In this document: piece by piece, positions 8,697 through 16,473 of the stretch
Position numbering within the stretch: the first letter of the stretch is position 1
Layout of the letters: each line of letters starts with the position of its first letter
Source: an uncultured Bacteriovoracaceae bacterium
GTDB taxonomy: Bacteria; Bdellovibrionota; Bacteriovoracia; Bacteriovoracales; Bacteriovoracaceae
NCBI GenBank assembly: GCA_938017795.1
Contig: CALIJZ010000001.1
Span: 1 to 36,744, forward strand
Reading direction: 5' to 3'
Length of the DNA: 36,744 nt
The notes under the pieces: generated by a model
Told to the model about the DNA's origin: nothing
Seen by the model: only the letters and a program-made list of their open reading frames with translations
Databases searched by the model: none
Made by a program: the position numbers and the translations under genes

Positions 8697-9196
8697 TAGC
8701 TCTCTATCACTATAAATTTAAATTGCTCATAACCGGAGTCAGCTGATATATCCATAATCTTATCAATATGTTCATAGCTTAACTCTCGGTCCATAATAAG
8801 ATTAATAATCCCATTAAAACCTGATGCTTTATCCGACTGCATTTCTATCTGTTCTGTATTTTCTTTAAGAGCTAATAATTCATTTTTAATCAAAACGTCT
8901 TGCTCATCAGTCCAGGCTCCATCATTTTCAAGTGTCGTAATAAGTTTTTCCTCTATGAAAACTTCAAAATCTTTAGACATTTGAATTGTTACACCTTTTC
9001 TTGTTAAAGTTTTGGAAATAGAATCGGGGATTGAAATACCTTTGTTTATTTTCAAGGCAAACTCATCTACTGAATAATTCTTTAAAAGAAAAACTAATAA
9101 AATAACTAGAATATCCAGCAAAGAACTCATTTCTAGCTCAAATGGCTCTGCATTGCCTCTTCTTGTTCTATTTCTAATAAATCGTTTATTTGCCAT
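8696..9196 (-). CDS. TolR/ExbD-like motor protein (second copy)
   Basis: A 166-residue protein: basic cytoplasmic N-terminus (residues 1-19), one membrane helix (about 23-41) that carries the family's key aspartate at position 28 (SSLLDILVIL), and a periplasmic domain to the end. In TolR/ExbD/MotB-type motors this Asp conducts protons together with the TolQ/ExbB partner. Myxococcus uses one TolQ-like (AglR) and two TolR-like proteins (AglQ, AglS) for gliding; here the same 1+2 set is found. The gene sits 3 nt after the first TolR-like gene and overlaps the next gene by 1 nt. Confidence 0.8.
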   Translation of the reverse strand: MANKRFIRNRTRRGNAEPFELEMSSLLDILVILLVFLLKNYSVDEFALKINKGISIPDSISKTLTRKGVTIQMSKDFEVFIEEKLITTLENDGAWTDEQDVLIKNELLALKENTEQIEMQSDKASGFNGIINLIMDRELSYEHIDKIMDISADSGYEQFKFIVIES

Positions 9197-9199
9197 AGT

Positions 9200-9871
9200 C
9201 TAATCTTCAAAAATTATTTGGTTAAATAAGTTCCCTATTTTTACTTCTGTTGTTAATTTAAGGATTTCTTCATCAGTTTTTCCTTGTTCTTTATATTTTT
9301 TAATCAAACCTATTCTTCGTTGCTCTAACATTTCTTCATTTAAAATATCATCAATCTCTTCAGCTCTTTTTCCTTCACCTTCCAATTCAAGTCTTCGTTT
9401 TTCTTGTTCAGCTAATCCCATCTCATAAATTCGGTCTTCACCTCTTAATTTATCAAGAATCATTACCAAGTTGTTATAAATAACTTTTTTATGAGTTGCG
9501 ATGACAACACGCCTTTCAGTTGGATGCTCATTTTTAATCTCTTGTATCTTTTGTTCAATCTGGAGTTCAAATTCTTCATTTCCCCAGTCTGTATCAAATC
9601 TCTCTAATACTTTTCGATTTAATGAATTAACAAATCGAATCGATTTGTTGCTAACATAAACTTTTAGTTCAAACTTTTTCTTTTTTTGTTGAGGAGTACT
9701 CTCTGCTGGTTCTTGGTATATAGGAAGATCTGATCCAATTTCATAAATTCTTAATAATTGGACAGAAAAAAGTAGAAAAAAGATTAAAACAAAAACGACA
9801 TCTAAAATCGGAGTTAGATTTAATTTATCCGCTGTTGGTTTTTTTCTTCTGGCACTTGGTAAAGAATACAT
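9200..9871 (-). CDS. TolR/ExbD-like motor protein (first copy), long C-terminus
   Basis: A 223-residue protein with a basic N-terminus, one membrane helix (about 21-42) and the proton-path aspartate at position 24 (LTPILDVVFVL), the canonical ExbD/TolR arrangement. The periplasmic domain is longer than the usual 100 or so residues: residues 152-205 form a highly charged segment (AEQEKRRLELEGEGKRAEE and onward) expected to be a coiled coil or long helix. It follows the TolQ-like gene by 4 nt. Together with the second copy and the TolQ-like protein it should form a proton-driven inner-membrane motor. Confidence 0.8.
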   Translation of the reverse strand: MYSLPSARRKKPTADKLNLTPILDVVFVLIFFLLFSVQLLRIYEIGSDLPIYQEPAESTPQQKKKKFELKVYVSNKSIRFVNSLNRKVLERFDTDWGNEEFELQIEQKIQEIKNEHPTERRVVIATHKKVIYNNLVMILDKLRGEDRIYEMGLAEQEKRRLELEGEGKRAEEIDDILNEEMLEQRRIGLIKKYKEQGKTDEEILKLTTEVKIGNLFNQIIFED

Positions 9872-9875
9872 TTAC

Positions 9876-10508
9876 TTAGTCTCTCTCTACTACTTTCATT
9901 GTTCCCAAAATATCTAATAACTTAACTGAATATTGATCAATATTTGAAATGACTCTTCCAGCTCTTGAAGATAATAAATTATGAAAAACCATTAATGTAA
10001 TCGCTGAAATAAGTCCTGCCGCTGTTGTATTCATGGCCTGAGAAATACCTTCTGATAAAACTCTCGCTTTATCAGCTGGATCTGCAGCACCAACGGCTTC
10101 AAAGGCCGCAATAAGTCCAAAGATTGTTCCCAATAATCCTAATAAAGTTGAAACGTTTGCTAACAACCCTAGCAAGCTTAAATTTTTCTCAGCTCTTGGG
10201 ATCATATCTAATGCAGTTGCATCTATGGCATTTTGAATTTGATCAGTTCCTTGTGAAGATCTCTTTAAACCACTTTTTATAATTTGCGGTAAAGCTGCTT
10301 TGGATCCTGAACAATATTGAATAGCTTCTTTAATATTATTTGATAAAACCAACTTTTGAATTTCATTCATGAAACTTGAAGAGTTAATATCTAAGCTTTT
10401 TAATCGAATTAATCTTTCTAAAACGAAAGCAACTCCTATTAAAAATATTGCTAAAATGATGTACATGAATGGTCCACCCTGTACAAAAAAGTTCTGTATC
10501 CACTCCAT
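9876..10508 (-). CDS. aglR: TolQ/ExbB/MotA-like proton channel, AglR-like
   Basis: A 210-residue protein with three membrane helices (about 14-31, 112-137 and 156-178) and the cytoplasmic loop typical of the MotA/TolQ/ExbB family. The most conserved helix pair is clear: LLGLLGTIFGLIAAFEAVG (about 122-140) and GISQAMNTTAAGLISAI (about 153-169). It is the first gene of the nine-gene operon; AAGGAAGGA lies just upstream of ATG 10508. Family knowledge: such proteins form the ring that drives TolR partners with proton flux. The neighbouring GltD/E/G-like genes point to AglR of the gliding motor rather than Tol-Pal or TonB-ExbB. Confidence 0.75.
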   Translation of the reverse strand: MEWIQNFFVQGGPFMYIILAIFLIGVAFVLERLIRLKSLDINSSSFMNEIQKLVLSNNIKEAIQYCSGSKAALPQIIKSGLKRSSQGTDQIQNAIDATALDMIPRAEKNLSLLGLLANVSTLLGLLGTIFGLIAAFEAVGAADPADKARVLSEGISQAMNTTAAGLISAITLMVFHNLLSSRAGRVISNIDQYSVKLLDILGTMKVVERD

Positions 10509-10550
10509 TTTTATCCTTCCTTGGTCTTAAAATTTTAAATTTCTTTCTTA

Positions 10551-10580
10551 AGAATATAGAAAAGTGGATCAATGAGTCAA
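10551..10580 (-). promoter_or_regulatory. Sigma-70-type promoter of the gliding operon
   Basis: On the minus strand TTGACT (10580-10575) and TATTCT (10556-10551) are separated by 18 bp. The predicted transcription start near 10544 leaves a leader of about 35 nt containing AAGGAAGGA before the aglR-like ATG. No other good promoter was found inside the operon, where gene gaps are 1-4 nt or overlaps. Confidence 0.6.
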
Positions 10581-10600
10581 TTTAAAGAAAATTTAAAGTA

Positions 10601-11272
10601 TTAAAGAAGTTGAAAGAAGAAGTTTAAACAATACATCGAAAAACCCGACAGTAAAGGTATAGATAAGTTATCATTAATTTTTGTAAAGGATATAAGTTCA
10701 CTGATTGCACCCATAAAGCCGGCAATGAAGCTAAAGATGAAAGCATCCAAACCTACAATTCCATATGATTTTAAATATAAATGACAAATTAAATAACATA
10801 TAAACCAACAAGATAAACATCCTTCAAGGCTTTTATTTGGTAAAATTTTGTTTCTTCCAAACAAAACTCCTATTAATGAACTAAAAGGGTCGGCAAAGAC
10901 CAAGAAGAAGATTGAGATTAAAGCTATATGTTTAGGAAACAATAATAAACTTAAACCAGCTCCCATTGCATAGTATGGTAAACCAGAAATTTTGTCAGTT
11001 TCATCCTCTCTTAACAGTTTACTTCCCATTTTTAAAAAAAATGAATTCAAGAAAGTACTTTTCAACCTTAAAAATTCAAAGCTAAACGCTAATACTGCAA
11101 ATGAAATTCCAAATTTAGCAAGATAATCCAGAGGTATATCTAAAAAGTAAAATGCGTATAAAGCACACAACCCAGTCCCAATATGCCAGGCCTTCCTAGA
11201 TAAATGAAGATCAGATCTATTATTTAATGTTTTCACTTTTCTCAAAAAATTTATAACTCCACATTTATGCAA
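10601..11272 (-). CDS. Polyprenol/diacylglycerol kinase-like membrane protein
   Basis: A 223-residue polytopic membrane protein (about six helices) of the dolichol kinase/DGK1/phosphatidate cytidylyltransferase-like group. Recognised by the N-terminal LSRKAWHIGTG (about 24-34), the central FADPFSSLIGVLFGRNK (about 125-141, equivalent to the GDxxAxxxG segment) and KSLEG shortly after. Family members phosphorylate lipid alcohols, often with CTP; the substrate here cannot be told. The farthest start is TTG at 11272; GTG at 11236 is also possible, since the conserved part begins only near residue 20. It ends just upstream of the gliding operon promoter and is divergent from the ATPase gene. Confidence 0.7.
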   Translation of the reverse strand: MHKCGVINFLRKVKTLNNRSDLHLSRKAWHIGTGLCALYAFYFLDIPLDYLAKFGISFAVLAFSFEFLRLKSTFLNSFFLKMGSKLLREDETDKISGLPYYAMGAGLSLLLFPKHIALISIFFLVFADPFSSLIGVLFGRNKILPNKSLEGCLSCWFICYLICHLYLKSYGIVGLDAFIFSFIAGFMGAISELISFTKINDNLSIPLLSGFSMYCLNFFFQLL

Positions 11273-11301
11273 GCAAAAGACTCAAGTATGTTTAGTACTA
11301 T

Positions 11302-11331
11302 TTTACCAAACAACAAATTAAACCTTATACT
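11302..11331 (+). promoter_or_regulatory. Probable promoter of the ATPase gene run
   Basis: TTTACC (11302-11307) and TATACT (11326-11331) are 18 bp apart. A start site near 11338 would place the 19-bp palindrome at the very beginning of the transcript. Confidence 0.5.
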
Positions 11332-11337
11332 TTAATA

Positions 11338-11356
11338 AGATCACATAGTGTGATCT
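11338..11356 (+). promoter_or_regulatory. 19-bp perfect palindrome at the transcript start
   Basis: AGATCACA-TAG-TGTGATCT is a perfect inverted repeat with 8-bp arms and a 3-bp centre. It lies just downstream of the predicted -10 box and 24 nt upstream of the ATG at 11380. It may be an operator, or a 5' hairpin in the mRNA. No T-run follows, so it is not a terminator. Confidence 0.6.
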
Positions 11357-11379
11357 AGTTTAGCACGGAAGAAACAACC

Positions 11380-12360
11380 ATGACGCAGCATGAAAATTTT
11401 ACATCTATAAGTTCTACCGAAATTCTCAATCAGTTTAACCTAAAACTTAGTCTATTTGAAGATAAGAAGGTTTGGGCCGTTGGGGGCGGTAAAGGTGGAG
11501 TAGGAAAAAGTTTCCTCTGTGCAAATATTGCCATTGAGCTCGCTTCACTGGGATCAAAAGTTGTGGCCATAGACTTAGACCTTGGTGGTGCAAATTTACA
11601 CACGTGTCTAGGACAAAAAATCCCTGAGCACACTCTTAGTGATTACTTTAATAAAAAAGTATTAAATATCAAAAACATAATAACTCCAACTAATCATGAA
11701 AACTTAAGTTTAATTAGTGGAGCTCAAGATGAATTAGGAATTGCTAATTTAAAGTCTTCTAATAAAAATGATTTCCTTCATGATTTAAAAAACTTAGATG
11801 CTGATTATATTATTTTTGATTTAGGTGCAGGAACTTCTTTAAATACTTTAGATTTTTTCATCAGTGCAGATGTTGGAATTCTAGCAACTCTACCTGAGCC
11901 AACTTCTATAGAAAATACTTATAGGTTTTTAAAATCTTGTTTCTTTAGAAAAATTCAACTGAGTGAGAATTACCATAAAGTATCTCATCTTATAAAAAAG
12001 ATTTCTCAAGGAAAAATAACAAATATCTCAGCAAGTCCTGTTGAAGTTATGAATGAAATTAAGTCGATAGACGAGAGCATTTATTATGAGTTAAAACTTG
12101 AACTAGACAAGATGAACTACTATTTAATAATGAATCAAGTTAGAAGTTTCTCTGAAGAAAAATTAGGTTTTTCTATCGAGAAAATTTGTAAGAAATATTT
12201 TGGATTTTCAGTTAATTATCTAGGTCAAGTTAGCTACGATCCAGCGGTATGGCAAAGTATAAGAGTTAAAAAATCATTATTACAGAGATACCCAAATTCA
12301 AATAGTGCCAGTGAGTTAAAAGAGCTTGTATCTAAACTTTATCAAAAGGAAACAATGTGA
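11380..12360 (+). CDS. FlhG/MinD-like ParA-family ATPase
   Basis: A 326-residue P-loop ATPase with the deviant Walker A motif KGGVGKS (residues 38-44), the ParA/MinD switch region AIDLDLGGANLH (63-74), and a Walker B-like YIIFDLGAGTSLNTLDFF segment (about 145-162). These are hallmarks of the FlhG (FleN)/MinD branch that regulates flagellar number or spatial placement of envelope machines. There is no clear MinD-type C-terminal amphipathic helix. GGAAG precedes the ATG. The next gene, a J-like/RodZ-HTH protein, overlaps it by 4 nt, so the two probably act together. No flagellar genes are in the window, so the FlhG label stays a family-level call. Confidence 0.75.
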   Translation: MTQHENFTSISSTEILNQFNLKLSLFEDKKVWAVGGGKGGVGKSFLCANIAIELASLGSKVVAIDLDLGGANLHTCLGQKIPEHTLSDYFNKKVLNIKNIITPTNHENLSLISGAQDELGIANLKSSNKNDFLHDLKNLDADYIIFDLGAGTSLNTLDFFISADVGILATLPEPTSIENTYRFLKSCFFRKIQLSENYHKVSHLIKKISQGKITNISASPVEVMNEIKSIDESIYYELKLELDKMNYYLIMNQVRSFSEEKLGFSIEKICKKYFGFSVNYLGQVSYDPAVWQSIRVKKSLLQRYPNSNSASELKELVSKLYQKETM

Positions 12361-12983
12361 GTGCTACATATTATGATCTTTTAGATATTCCACATAATGC
12401 AACCCCTAGAATGATTGAAAGTGCATATTATAGTGCTCTTGGATTATTCAATGATCATAATTTAGCTGGCTATTCAATATTTTCAGAAAATGAAATGCAG
12501 TCTAATAAAAATTTGATAGAAGAAGCTTATCTTATTTTAAGTTCAGAAGAAAAGAGAAAAGAATATAACCAGATTAAAAGTATTTCTAATGATGTTGATT
12601 TTTCTTTAGATAATAACAAGAGTGGAAAAAAAGAAAATGCTTATGTTAGTCCTTTAGAAGCAAAAGAAAAGTTCAAATTAAATTATACACTCAATAATGA
12701 ACATGAAATAAGAATAGAACAAGAAGTTGAATTTTCGGGACCTTTTTTAAAATCTGTTAGAATTTATAAAAAAGTAAGCCTGGATAGAATGGCAAATTTA
12801 ACAAATATTCTAAAAAGCTATCTTATTTCAATCGAAGAAGAACGATTTGATATGCTTCCTGCGACAGCTTATGCCAGAGGCTTTGTCTTTCAATATTCAA
12901 AAATTCTAAAACTCAACCCAGACCTAGTTACAGATGCTTATATTTCTAGACTCAAGCAGTATAGAAATGCTAAGTTGTCTTAG
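12357..12983 (+). CDS. J-domain-like and RodZ-type HTH fusion protein
   Basis: A 208-residue cytoplasmic protein starting at GTG 12357 with AAAAGGAAA upstream. The N-terminus (residues 4-72) has the shape of a DnaJ domain: YYDLLDIPHNATPRMIESAYYSA, then EEAYLILSSEEKRKEYNQI. It lacks the HPD tripeptide needed to stimulate Hsp70 (FNDHNLAG lies in that region). After a charged linker, residues 125-205 match the RodZ/HTH_25 helix-turn-helix pattern (AYARGFVFQYSKILKLNPDLV), but no membrane helix follows as in RodZ. It is coupled to the upstream ATPase gene. The likely role is as a protein-protein adaptor in cell-envelope or polar organisation. Confidence 0.65.
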   Translation: MSATYYDLLDIPHNATPRMIESAYYSALGLFNDHNLAGYSIFSENEMQSNKNLIEEAYLILSSEEKRKEYNQIKSISNDVDFSLDNNKSGKKENAYVSPLEAKEKFKLNYTLNNEHEIRIEQEVEFSGPFLKSVRIYKKVSLDRMANLTNILKSYLISIEEERFDMLPATAYARGFVFQYSKILKLNPDLVTDAYISRLKQYRNAKLS

Positions 12984-13943
12984 ATGACTCCACTAGAAAC
13001 GCACGAATTTCTCATAACTGAAGAGGATATTGAATTTAAAAGATTAGATCTCTTTCTAAAAAAGCATCTACCCGATTTAAGCAGGAGTTATATTAAAGAC
13101 TTGTTTGAAAAAAATCATATTAGCTGTGACTCGGTTAAAATAAATTTAAAAAAACTTCCTCCTCTTGGTTCAAAAATCATTGTAAAAATACCTGAACCTG
13201 AAAAAAGTGAATTAATTGCTCAAGATATTGATTTAGAGATTTTATATGAAGATGAATTTTTATTATTTATTGATAAACCATCTGGTATGGTTGTTCACCC
13301 AGCACCCGGGAACTGGAACAACACCCTAGTTAACGCTCTTTTGTTTCACTGCAAAGACTTGAAAGGTATAGGAAATGTTGAAAGACCTGGGATAGTTCAT
13401 AGATTAGATAAAGGTACCTCAGGAGTCATGGTTGTGGCTAAAGAGCAAAAAACGCATGCAGCTCTAGTTAATCTTTTCAAGGAACATGACTTATCTAGAG
13501 AGTACGTTGCTCTCACCTATGGTAAGCTGCACCCAAAAAAAGAAACGATTGAAACTTTTATAAAAAGAGATCCTAGAAACAGACAAAAAATGAGCTCACT
13601 TGTTAAAAATGGAAAGAGCGCCATTACTCATTATCAAGTTCTTAAAGAATTTGAAAAATCTAGTTTGGTTAGCTTAAAACTTGAAACAGGGAGAACTCAT
13701 CAAATCAGAGTTCATCTCTCTCAACAAAAAAGAACTCCTATTCTCAATGATCACACTTATGGAAATCCGAAAAACCACATTAAGTCACTGTCTGGAATCG
13801 GTGATATATTAGGCGATTATGCTCACCCTCTACTTCATGCCAAGTCACTGTCTCTGGTTCACCCCATGACTGGCAAAGAACTAGTTTTTCAATCTGATCC
13901 ACCTCCTATGTTTCAAAAAGTAACAAACTTCTTAGAACAATGA
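12984..13943 (+). CDS. rluD: RluD/RluA-family 23S rRNA pseudouridine synthase
   Basis: A 319-residue enzyme: an S4 RNA-binding domain at about 18-65 (RLDLFLKKHLPDLSRSYIKD), then the RluA catalytic domain. The catalytic Asp is D142 in HRLDKGTSG; LLFIDKPSGMVVHPAPG (93-109) and LETGRTHQIRVHL (about 233-245) are the other family signatures. Such enzymes isomerise uridines in rRNA to pseudouridine; S4 plus this length suggests RluD rather than RluA or RluC, but the target cannot be proven by eye. ATG follows the stop of the previous gene directly, and the stop overlaps the next gene by 4 nt. Confidence 0.8.
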   Translation: MTPLETHEFLITEEDIEFKRLDLFLKKHLPDLSRSYIKDLFEKNHISCDSVKINLKKLPPLGSKIIVKIPEPEKSELIAQDIDLEILYEDEFLLFIDKPSGMVVHPAPGNWNNTLVNALLFHCKDLKGIGNVERPGIVHRLDKGTSGVMVVAKEQKTHAALVNLFKEHDLSREYVALTYGKLHPKKETIETFIKRDPRNRQKMSSLVKNGKSAITHYQVLKEFEKSSLVSLKLETGRTHQIRVHLSQQKRTPILNDHTYGNPKNHIKSLSGIGDILGDYAHPLLHAKSLSLVHPMTGKELVFQSDPPPMFQKVTNFLEQ

Positions 13944-14518
13944 AGATTTATAAAAAAAGTCTCACCCAAGGTGATTTCTGGGTTCAAACAAAAGCTCTTG
14001 AAAATCTAAAGATTCTTAAACAATGTCATAGCAATCTTATAGTTCCGCTCAATAGTCAAAATCTAGAAGCTGATGGTTTTATTTGGAAAAATAATGAAAT
14101 AAAAAATAGCATCATTGCTATTTATACAGCTGATTGTTTACCAATTCTCATAGAAGGCAAACTAGGGGGAGTTTTTCTTCATGCTGGGTGGAGAGGAGTT
14201 CATAAAAAAATACACCTAAACTCCTTAATTGATTCTATAGATCCTCAATATGTGTTAATTGGTCCAAGCATTCAAGGTAATAGCTTCGAGGTAACAAGTG
14301 AATTCTATGATTACTTTCCAAATTCCAACAATTTTCAAATTCTTAACAAAAAGATTTACTTTAATTTACAAACTCAAGTAAAAGAAGATCTGATAAAAAA
14401 ATGGCCTAAACTTTCAATAATAGACGATAAAATAGACACTTACTCCAACCTAGACTTTCACAGCTTTAGAAGAACAGGAAAAACTGATCGCAATTACAAT
14501 CTATATAAATTATATTAG
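13940..14518 (+). CDS. pgeF: Peptidoglycan editing factor PgeF (laccase-domain protein)
   Basis: A 192-residue member of the YfiH/PgeF family, shorter than the usual 230-250. Family motifs appear in order: KQCHSN (about 30-35, first metal histidine), YTADCLP (about 65-71, metal cysteine), HAGWRG (about 84-89, second histidine), a GPSIQGNSFEV loop (about 112-122), and the C-terminal FRRTGKTDRNYNL. The proteins bind zinc and have been linked to removing wrong residues from peptidoglycan precursors and to purine nucleoside cleavage. The usual Cys-Cys before the YEV motif is replaced by N-S here. ATGA overlap with the rluD-like gene implies coupling. Confidence 0.8.
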   Translation: MKIYKKSLTQGDFWVQTKALENLKILKQCHSNLIVPLNSQNLEADGFIWKNNEIKNSIIAIYTADCLPILIEGKLGGVFLHAGWRGVHKKIHLNSLIDSIDPQYVLIGPSIQGNSFEVTSEFYDYFPNSNNFQILNKKIYFNLQTQVKEDLIKKWPKLSIIDDKIDTYSNLDFHSFRRTGKTDRNYNLYKLY

Positions 14519-14551
14519 TATTAAAAAAACACAACTTCTCAAGGATAGATA

Positions 14552-15706
14552 ATGGCAAATCAAAGAACTCTCACAACTAATGGTCTAAGCATTCCAAACA
14601 TGATTCTTATTTTTTTAAATCTATTAGGAATAGGAGTTACAATTTATCTAACAAATCATTATTTTAATGTTCATTATCCATCTCAAGGCCTAACAGATAC
14701 TAGCGGATGTGATTTTAACTCATTTTTCAATTGTGATGCAGCTACTTTTTCTCCAATTTCCAGCATCAAAGGTGTTCCTTTAGCAATCTTCGGATTAGCA
14801 ATTCATGTCATCTTTTTAATTGGATCGCTAGTCGGAAAAGAAAGCTTTGAAAAAACGAATAAAACCATCTCACTTCTTAATGCGATAGGATGTCTTGCTT
14901 TATTTGTTTACTCATTAGTTGTTCTTGGTTCTCTTTGTCCATATTGTACAGTTTATTATATTTTATCTTGGATTATTTTTTATTTATTTTGGAAAAAAAG
15001 TGATCTCCCTTTTGCTTCTATTTCACCAGTTCCAGCATTAATAGCACTTTTAACGATGGGAGCTTTTGCAGGAGCAACTTATTCTGTAGCTAGTAAAAAG
15101 ATTGCTGATCAAGCATCAATTGCAAGTCAAATTATTAAGCAATATTATGGTCTCCCAAATCTTGGGAAACCTGAGTTTGTCTCACCTTTCACGATTGCTA
15201 AGTCTTTTGAAAATATTGACGATGCTCCTATTTGGATTGCTAAGTTTTCAGATTTTCAATGCCCATTCTGCCAAAGAGTAGCAAAGCAATTAGATACATT
15301 TGCTAAAAAATATGAAGGTAAAATTAATATTTATTATTATCCATATCCTCTTAGCAATCTTTGTAATTCAAACTTAAAATCGAGCTTTCATGCTCATGCT
15401 TGCCAGGCAGCCAGGGTTGCTATGTGTGATCCTTCGAAATTTCACCAAGTTCATGATGAGATTTTTGCTGGTCAAAACAGTATTGATTCAAAATTTTTAG
15501 GAAGTATCCAAACAAGTAATAATTTAAATAATTGTGATTCCCAAGAAAATAAAGACCTACTTTCTAAGCTCATTAGACAAGGTGATGCTTATAAAGTGAA
15601 ATCAACTCCAACCTTAATCGTCAATGGTGTTAAAATTGAAGGAGCATTACCAGATGTTCAGTTTTTTAAACTCTTTGATGAGATTATTAAAAGATCTGGA
15701 AAATGA
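14552..15706 (+). CDS. VKOR-DsbA fusion, disulfide bond formation protein
   Basis: A 384-residue protein with an N-terminal vitamin K epoxide reductase domain (about 15-148, four to five membrane helices; loop cysteines C53 and C61, active pair CPYC at 129-132). A further membrane helix (about 155-178) and a periplasmic thioredoxin/DsbA-like domain (about 210-384) follow, with CPFC at 237-240 and the cis-Pro segment KSTPTLIVNG. The VKOR part should reoxidise the DsbA part and pass electrons to quinone, combining DsbB and DsbA roles in one chain. AAGGAT precedes the ATG. It is coupled to tatD by an ATGA overlap. Client proteins could include the Cys-containing GltG-like domain. Confidence 0.85.
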   Translation: MANQRTLTTNGLSIPNMILIFLNLLGIGVTIYLTNHYFNVHYPSQGLTDTSGCDFNSFFNCDAATFSPISSIKGVPLAIFGLAIHVIFLIGSLVGKESFEKTNKTISLLNAIGCLALFVYSLVVLGSLCPYCTVYYILSWIIFYLFWKKSDLPFASISPVPALIALLTMGAFAGATYSVASKKIADQASIASQIIKQYYGLPNLGKPEFVSPFTIAKSFENIDDAPIWIAKFSDFQCPFCQRVAKQLDTFAKKYEGKINIYYYPYPLSNLCNSNLKSSFHAHACQAARVAMCDPSKFHQVHDEIFAGQNSIDSKFLGSIQTSNNLNNCDSQENKDLLSKLIRQGDAYKVKSTPTLIVNGVKIEGALPDVQFFKLFDEIIKRSGK

Positions 15707-16473
15707 TAGATTCTCACTTTCATCTGGATTATTTAAAAGCTAATGAAGAAGCTGTATTAATTCAGGAAGCAAAGAATGAAGGTGTTACATTATTCATGAC
15801 TATCTCTGTTAGTACTGAAAACTTACAAACAGTTATTGATATCTCAGACAAATATAAAGAAATTTATTGCACTCAAGGAATTCATCCTCATGATGCAAGT
15901 CAATTTAGCGATAGTATTGGTGAAATTATAAAGACCAATGCAATGAATAAAGAAAAAGTCTTGGCCATCGGCGAGATTGGACTTGATTATCATTACGATA
16001 AATCTCCAAGAGATATTCAAAAAAAAGCTTTTATCGATCAATTGGCCATTGCCACTGATTTAGACTTACCTATTGTCATTCATACTCGAGATGCTGAAGA
16101 AGATACTTTAGAGATCATCAAAAATCATGCTGGTAATTTAAAGGCAAAGGGTGTCTTTCATTCTTTTACTTCAAAAATTGAACTCGCCCACTTTGCTCTT
16201 GAGCAAGATTTCTATATTGGCTTTAATGGAATTATTACTTTTAAAAATGCAGAAAATGTTCGCAAAGTAGTAGAAATCACTCCACTTAATCGAATTTTAT
16301 TAGAAACCGACTCTCCGTTTTTAACTCCAACCCCACATAGAGGAAAAGAGAACTCTCCTAAATACTTAAAGCATATTGCTCAGAAAATTGCTGAAATTAA
16401 AAATGTTTCTTTTGAAGAAGTTGTAGAACATAGTACAAAAAACTTTTACAACTTATTTAATCCCAAAATCTAA
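15703..16473 (+). CDS. tatD: TatD-family metal-dependent hydrolase
   Basis: A 256-residue TIM-barrel metallohydrolase. Metal-ligand motifs of the family are present: IDSHFHLDYL (residues 2-11), IGEIGLDYHY (about 87-96), VIHTRDAEEDTL (about 119-130), FHSF (about 146-149) and LETDSPFLTP (about 199-208). TatD proteins are Mg-dependent DNases or deacylases; TatD, YcfH and YjjV types cannot be told apart by eye. The ATG overlaps the stop of the VKOR-DsbA gene; the 3' end overlaps the convergent DUF72 gene by 21 nt. Confidence 0.85.
   Translation: MIDSHFHLDYLKANEEAVLIQEAKNEGVTLFMTISVSTENLQTVIDISDKYKEIYCTQGIHPHDASQFSDSIGEIIKTNAMNKEKVLAIGEIGLDYHYDKSPRDIQKKAFIDQLAIATDLDLPIVIHTRDAEEDTLEIIKNHAGNLKAKGVFHSFTSKIELAHFALEQDFYIGFNGIITFKNAENVRKVVEITPLNRILLETDSPFLTPTPHRGKENSPKYLKHIAQKIAEIKNVSFEEVVEHSTKNFYNLFNPKI

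Noticed and set aside
11338-11356. CRP/FNR binding site
   Set aside because: The half-sites TCACA and TGTGA are in the opposite order to a CRP site and only 3 bp apart, so it does not fit that regulator family.
13782-13856. Repeated 12-mer AAGTCACTGTCT within the rluD-like gene
   Set aside because: Two copies in coding sequence, explained by similar amino acid runs (KSLSG and KSLSL); no further copies seen.
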